Shown here: positions 61,887 through 64,000 of the stretch, one piece after another
Position numbering within the stretch: position 1 is the stretch's first letter
How the letters are laid out: every line of letters begins with the position of its first letter
Assembly (NCBI GenBank): GCA_041687435.1
Contig: JAWLBX010000002.1
Span: forward strand, 124,001 to 188,000
Direction: 5' to 3'
From: JACKII01 sp041687435
GTDB lineage: Bacteria > Pseudomonadota > Alphaproteobacteria > Bin95
DNA: 64,000 nt
Program-made: the position numbers and the translations under genes
The notes under the pieces: generated by a model
Told to the model about the DNA's origin: nothing
Seen by the model: only the letters and a program-made list of their open reading frames with translations
The model's database searches: none

Positions 61887-63281
61887 TCACTCCACCGCCC
61901 GCACCGCGTAACCGGCGCGTGGCAGCACCGGATCCGCCACGATTCGCGGCGCCTGCCCCAACTGTCCCTGCGCCTCGGCCATCGCCAGCGGCAAGACTTC
62001 GCTCGCCGAGGCTGCTGCGGGAGAAAGATGTAATGCCAAGCGGCGGTGCGGTTCGGCAAGGGTGTTGCGCACCAACACGCGCAAGCCGGCCAGAACCGCC
62101 TGGCAGAGGCCGCCGCTCTCAAGCCGGCTGGAGAGCGGCGGTGCGATATGGCTTCGGGAAAATGCGTACAGGCCGAGAGGGTCGAACCCTGGGTTGAAGT
62201 GCAGGGTCGCGGGGTCTTCGGCGAATGCTGCCCGCAGATGCTGAATGACCATCGCCTGCTCCGCCCGCCCATCCATGCGCAGGAAATCGGCGACAACGGC
62301 GCCGGCCGCCTGGCGCAACCGCACCTGCCGCGCCAGTTCCACCGCGGCCTCCTGGTTTGCCAGTTGGCGGATGGCGCCGGCACGGCCATGGGCGCGGCCT
62401 GAGTCCACATCCGCGGTCCAGCAGGCACGGGTGTGTTCGAGCCACAGCGTGCCGCCGGACGCCAGCGGCAATTCCGGTCCAAGCGCCAAGGCCATGGCTT
62501 CATCGCCGCCATGGGCAGCAAAAGGGTCGGCGGTGTCGAGCAAAACCGTGATCGGTTCGGAGGGCACCCAGTTCTGTACCGCAGCGCGAACGGCCGCGTG
62601 TGCCCGCGCATCGCCGGCGGTCACGGTCAACGCGTCCGTACCAGGACGTTGCAGCAGCAGGGCTTCGGGCAGGGGCCGGGCATCGAGCAAGAGACCAAGG
62701 CCGCTTTCCTGACAGAGCGCCTGCCAGACAGCGCGGTGCCGGTCCAGTTCGCCCAACAGCAGGTCCGGAGTCGCGGCAAGATGGCTGGCTGCGGCGCGCA
62801 CAATCATGCCTTCGCCTGGCTGAAGCGCCCGCACGACGATGCCTTGCAGTGGGCCCGCCGCAGCGCTCGGCAACTGCCGCGAGGCGCTGACACCTGGATA
62901 GGTGGGCGTATAGATCAGATAGCGGCCGACCAGACGGATGGCCGGAGTCAAGGTCAGGCGCTTGCCATCTTCCGGCATGCGCTTCACCTGGGCGAGCAGG
63001 CGCTGTCCTTCATTTGGCGCGCGCCCGCGAGCCCGACTGAGGTCCAGAAACCCTTCGCTGCCCTGATGATCGGTAGCGACGAACGCCCCACGCAGTTCGG
63101 GCGCCAGGCGGATAATCCGCACGGCAAACACTGCGCCGACCCGGTTCGGGCGGTCCGGCCAGTGCCAATCCAGCCCCCAGACCTTTCCGCCGCGCAGCGT
63201 CGCTGCCCGCCATTCGCCCGGCGATGCCGTCAGAACGATCGAGTCCGCTGGCGGCAGGCGGAAGGGCTCGCCCTCTACCAC
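61887..63281 (-). CDS. ribonuclease E/G-family protein
   Basis: A 464-aa, RNase G-sized protein with a divergent S1-like N-terminal part (about 20-110) and a catalytic region that keeps the two metal-binding Asp positions: WTADVDSGRAHG and VVADFLRMDGR. The zinc-link Cys pair of RNase E is not seen, nor the long C-terminal scaffold. It would cut single-stranded RNA in AU-rich places. The GTG start at 63281 has GGAG 10 nt upstream and overlaps the maf stop by 7 nt. Sequence around the catalytic sites is more diverged than in typical RNase G. Confidence 0.85.
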   Translation of the reverse strand: MVEGEPFRLPPADSIVLTASPGEWRAATLRGGKVWGLDWHWPDRPNRVGAVFAVRIIRLAPELRGAFVATDHQGSEGFLDLSRARGRAPNEGQRLLAQVKRMPEDGKRLTLTPAIRLVGRYLIYTPTYPGVSASRQLPSAAAGPLQGIVVRALQPGEGMIVRAAASHLAATPDLLLGELDRHRAVWQALCQESGLGLLLDARPLPEALLLQRPGTDALTVTAGDARAHAAVRAAVQNWVPSEPITVLLDTADPFAAHGGDEAMALALGPELPLASGGTLWLEHTRACWTADVDSGRAHGRAGAIRQLANQEAAVELARQVRLRQAAGAVVADFLRMDGRAEQAMVIQHLRAAFAEDPATLHFNPGFDPLGLYAFSRSHIAPPLSSRLESGGLCQAVLAGLRVLVRNTLAEPHRRLALHLSPAAASASEVLPLAMAEAQGQLGQAPRIVADPVLPRAGYAVRAVE

Positions 63282-63853
63282 CGGTAACCAGCTCCGCGCA
63301 ACAGTGCTGCCGTCTCGAACAGCGGCAGGCCGACGACGTTGGAGTACGAGCCGCCGATCCAGGCGACGAACGTGGCGGCGAGGCCTTGAATGGCATATCC
63401 ACCCGCCTTGCCCCGCCACTCGCCGCTGGCGAGGTAGCGGCGGATTTCATCCCGGTCCAACCGCTTGAACCGCACATCGGTGACGACCAGACGTTCGGTC
63501 AGGCTGCCATCCGGCGCGATCAGGGTGACGCCGCCATAGACGCGATGCCGCCGCCCGCTCATCAGGGCGAGGCACCGCTGCGCCTCCTGCTCCGTCTCCG
63601 CCTTAGGCAGGATGCGGCGGCCGACACCGACCACGGTGTCGGCTGAAAGGGTGAACGCGCCCGCCTGCGCCACCGCCCGCCCTTTTGCCACCGCAAGACG
63701 GGCCGCAAGCTCGCGCGGTTTCTCCTCCTTCAGCGGGGCCTCGTCGATGTCGGCAGGGTGGATCGCATCCGGCGCGATACCGATCTGTGCCAGCAGGTCG
63801 ACACGCCTGGGCGAGGCGCTGGCCAGGATGAAAAACGCAGAAGCTTCACTCAT
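63275..63853 (-). CDS. maf: Maf-family nucleotide pyrophosphatase
   Basis: A 192-aa protein. Marks are FILASASPRRVDLLAQIG (about 7-24), ADIDEAPLKEEKPRELAARLAVAKG, the catalytic SADTVVGVGRRILPKAE and GKAGGYAIQGLAATFV. Maf proteins hydrolyse modified or canonical nucleoside triphosphates (dTTP/UTP type) as house-cleaning enzymes. ATG 63853 overlaps the upstream stop (ATGA). It heads the overlapping run maf-rng-yacG. Confidence 0.95.
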   Translation of the reverse strand: MSEASAFFILASASPRRVDLLAQIGIAPDAIHPADIDEAPLKEEKPRELAARLAVAKGRAVAQAGAFTLSADTVVGVGRRILPKAETEQEAQRCLALMSGRRHRVYGGVTLIAPDGSLTERLVVTDVRFKRLDRDEIRRYLASGEWRGKAGGYAIQGLAATFVAWIGGSYSNVVGLPLFETAALLRGAGYRW

Positions 63854-64000
63854 CGAATTGGGAATTTTTCCAGAATGCGGTCGCGCAGGTAATCGCGGAC
63901 AGAGCGGTAGGCATCCAGCCGCCGTTCGCGATTTCCGTATTCGGCGGTGGCGTCGGTCGTCGGCCAAAAGGCAACCTTGATGGCTTGCGCGTGGGAAAAC
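63850..64000 (-). CDS. truncated gene, probably low-molecular-weight phosphatase family
   Basis: The minus-strand frame is open from the window edge to TGA 63850-63852. It gives about 49 residues ending in AFWPTTDATAEYGNRERRLD, AYRSVRDYLRDRIL and EKFPIR. This resembles the C-terminus of the low-molecular-weight phosphatase-like protein that often precedes infA and maf in alphaproteobacteria. Here no infA lies between. The stop overlaps the maf start. The catalytic N-terminus is outside the window, so the call rests on synteny and the tail only. Confidence 0.5.
   Translation of the reverse strand, partial: FSHAQAIKVAFWPTTDATAEYGNRERRLDAYRSVRDYLRDRILEKFPIR

Noticed and set aside
62155..62200. 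tRNA-like string GGGTCGAACCCTGGG
   Set aside because: It is inside the RNase E/G-like coding region and no acceptor or anticodon stem can be built around it.

Overview
The window is a GC-rich, gene-dense bacterial chromosome segment with short intergenic gaps, many start/stop overlaps and frequent GTG/TTG starts. The gene set points to an alphaproteobacterium, probably Rhodospirillales-like. The clues are the maf-rng-yacG block next to a phosphatase-like gene, glnB-glnA behind a sigma-54 promoter, methionine synthase split into two genes, hslVU, a uracil-DNA glycosylase variant, CoA-transferases, IlvD/EDD dehydratases and F420/LLM-type oxidoreductases. This placement is inferred from gene content only. 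No rRNA, tRNA, CRISPR array, phage or insertion sequence was seen.

Layout. 1-8.8 kb: amine, amino-acid and CoA metabolism (class III aminotransferase, TauD-like dioxygenase, MFS, CutA, CinA-like, LysE exporter, core MetE-like methyltransferase, CaiB-type CoA-transferase, DsbA-like protein). 8.8-13.5 kb: an SDR, a membrane-anchored TPR protein whose last repeat is cut by an in-frame TAG, and an IlvD/EDD dehydratase. 13.6-17.1 kb: PAS histidine kinase, GNAT-like protein and PAS_5-like protein. 17.2-22.9 kb: amidohydrolase / unknown / Rieske operon, ornithine decarboxylase with a terminator, FkbM methyltransferase, aroQ, SDR. 22.9-28.1 kb: AT-richer membrane HIRAN gene, sugar-acid dehydratase, DUF1499 protein, CNT nucleoside transporter and psuG. 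28.2-34 kb: split metH operon, standalone CinA-type domain, acetylpolyamine-amidohydrolase-like deacetylase. 34-35.1 kb: PEP-CTERM-like secreted protein.

35.1-43.8 kb is the most accessory-looking part: LLM oxidoreductase, nitroreductase, MaoC hotdog protein, MBL hydrolase, two tandem alpha/beta-hydrolase-fold proteins that both have Ala at the nucleophile position, a DHA2 efflux pump, a 2-keto-4-pentenoate hydratase and a boxB (benzoyl-CoA epoxidase) gene broken by one nucleotide. It reads like a catabolic island for an aromatic or similar compound, but the substrate cannot be read from sequence.

43.9-64 kb is mostly core: glnA/glnB, an aspartate-family aminotransferase, a small unknown two-gene cassette (47.3-48.0 kb), an LLM oxidoreductase, a CoA-transferase, hslVU with a heat-shock-like promoter, ispE, a periplasmic TPR protein, ETF-QO, UDG, a lytic transglycosylase, moaB, enoyl-CoA hydratase, a second HIRAN protein, yacG, an RNase E/G-like gene, maf and a truncated phosphatase-like gene.

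The main things to look at again are the interrupted TPR gene, the Ser-to-Ala hydrolase pair and its cluster, the frameshifted boxB, several enzymes missing key residues (CinA C-domain, histidine kinase N-box, UDG cysteines), the two HIRAN proteins and the small-protein cassette near 47.5 kb.
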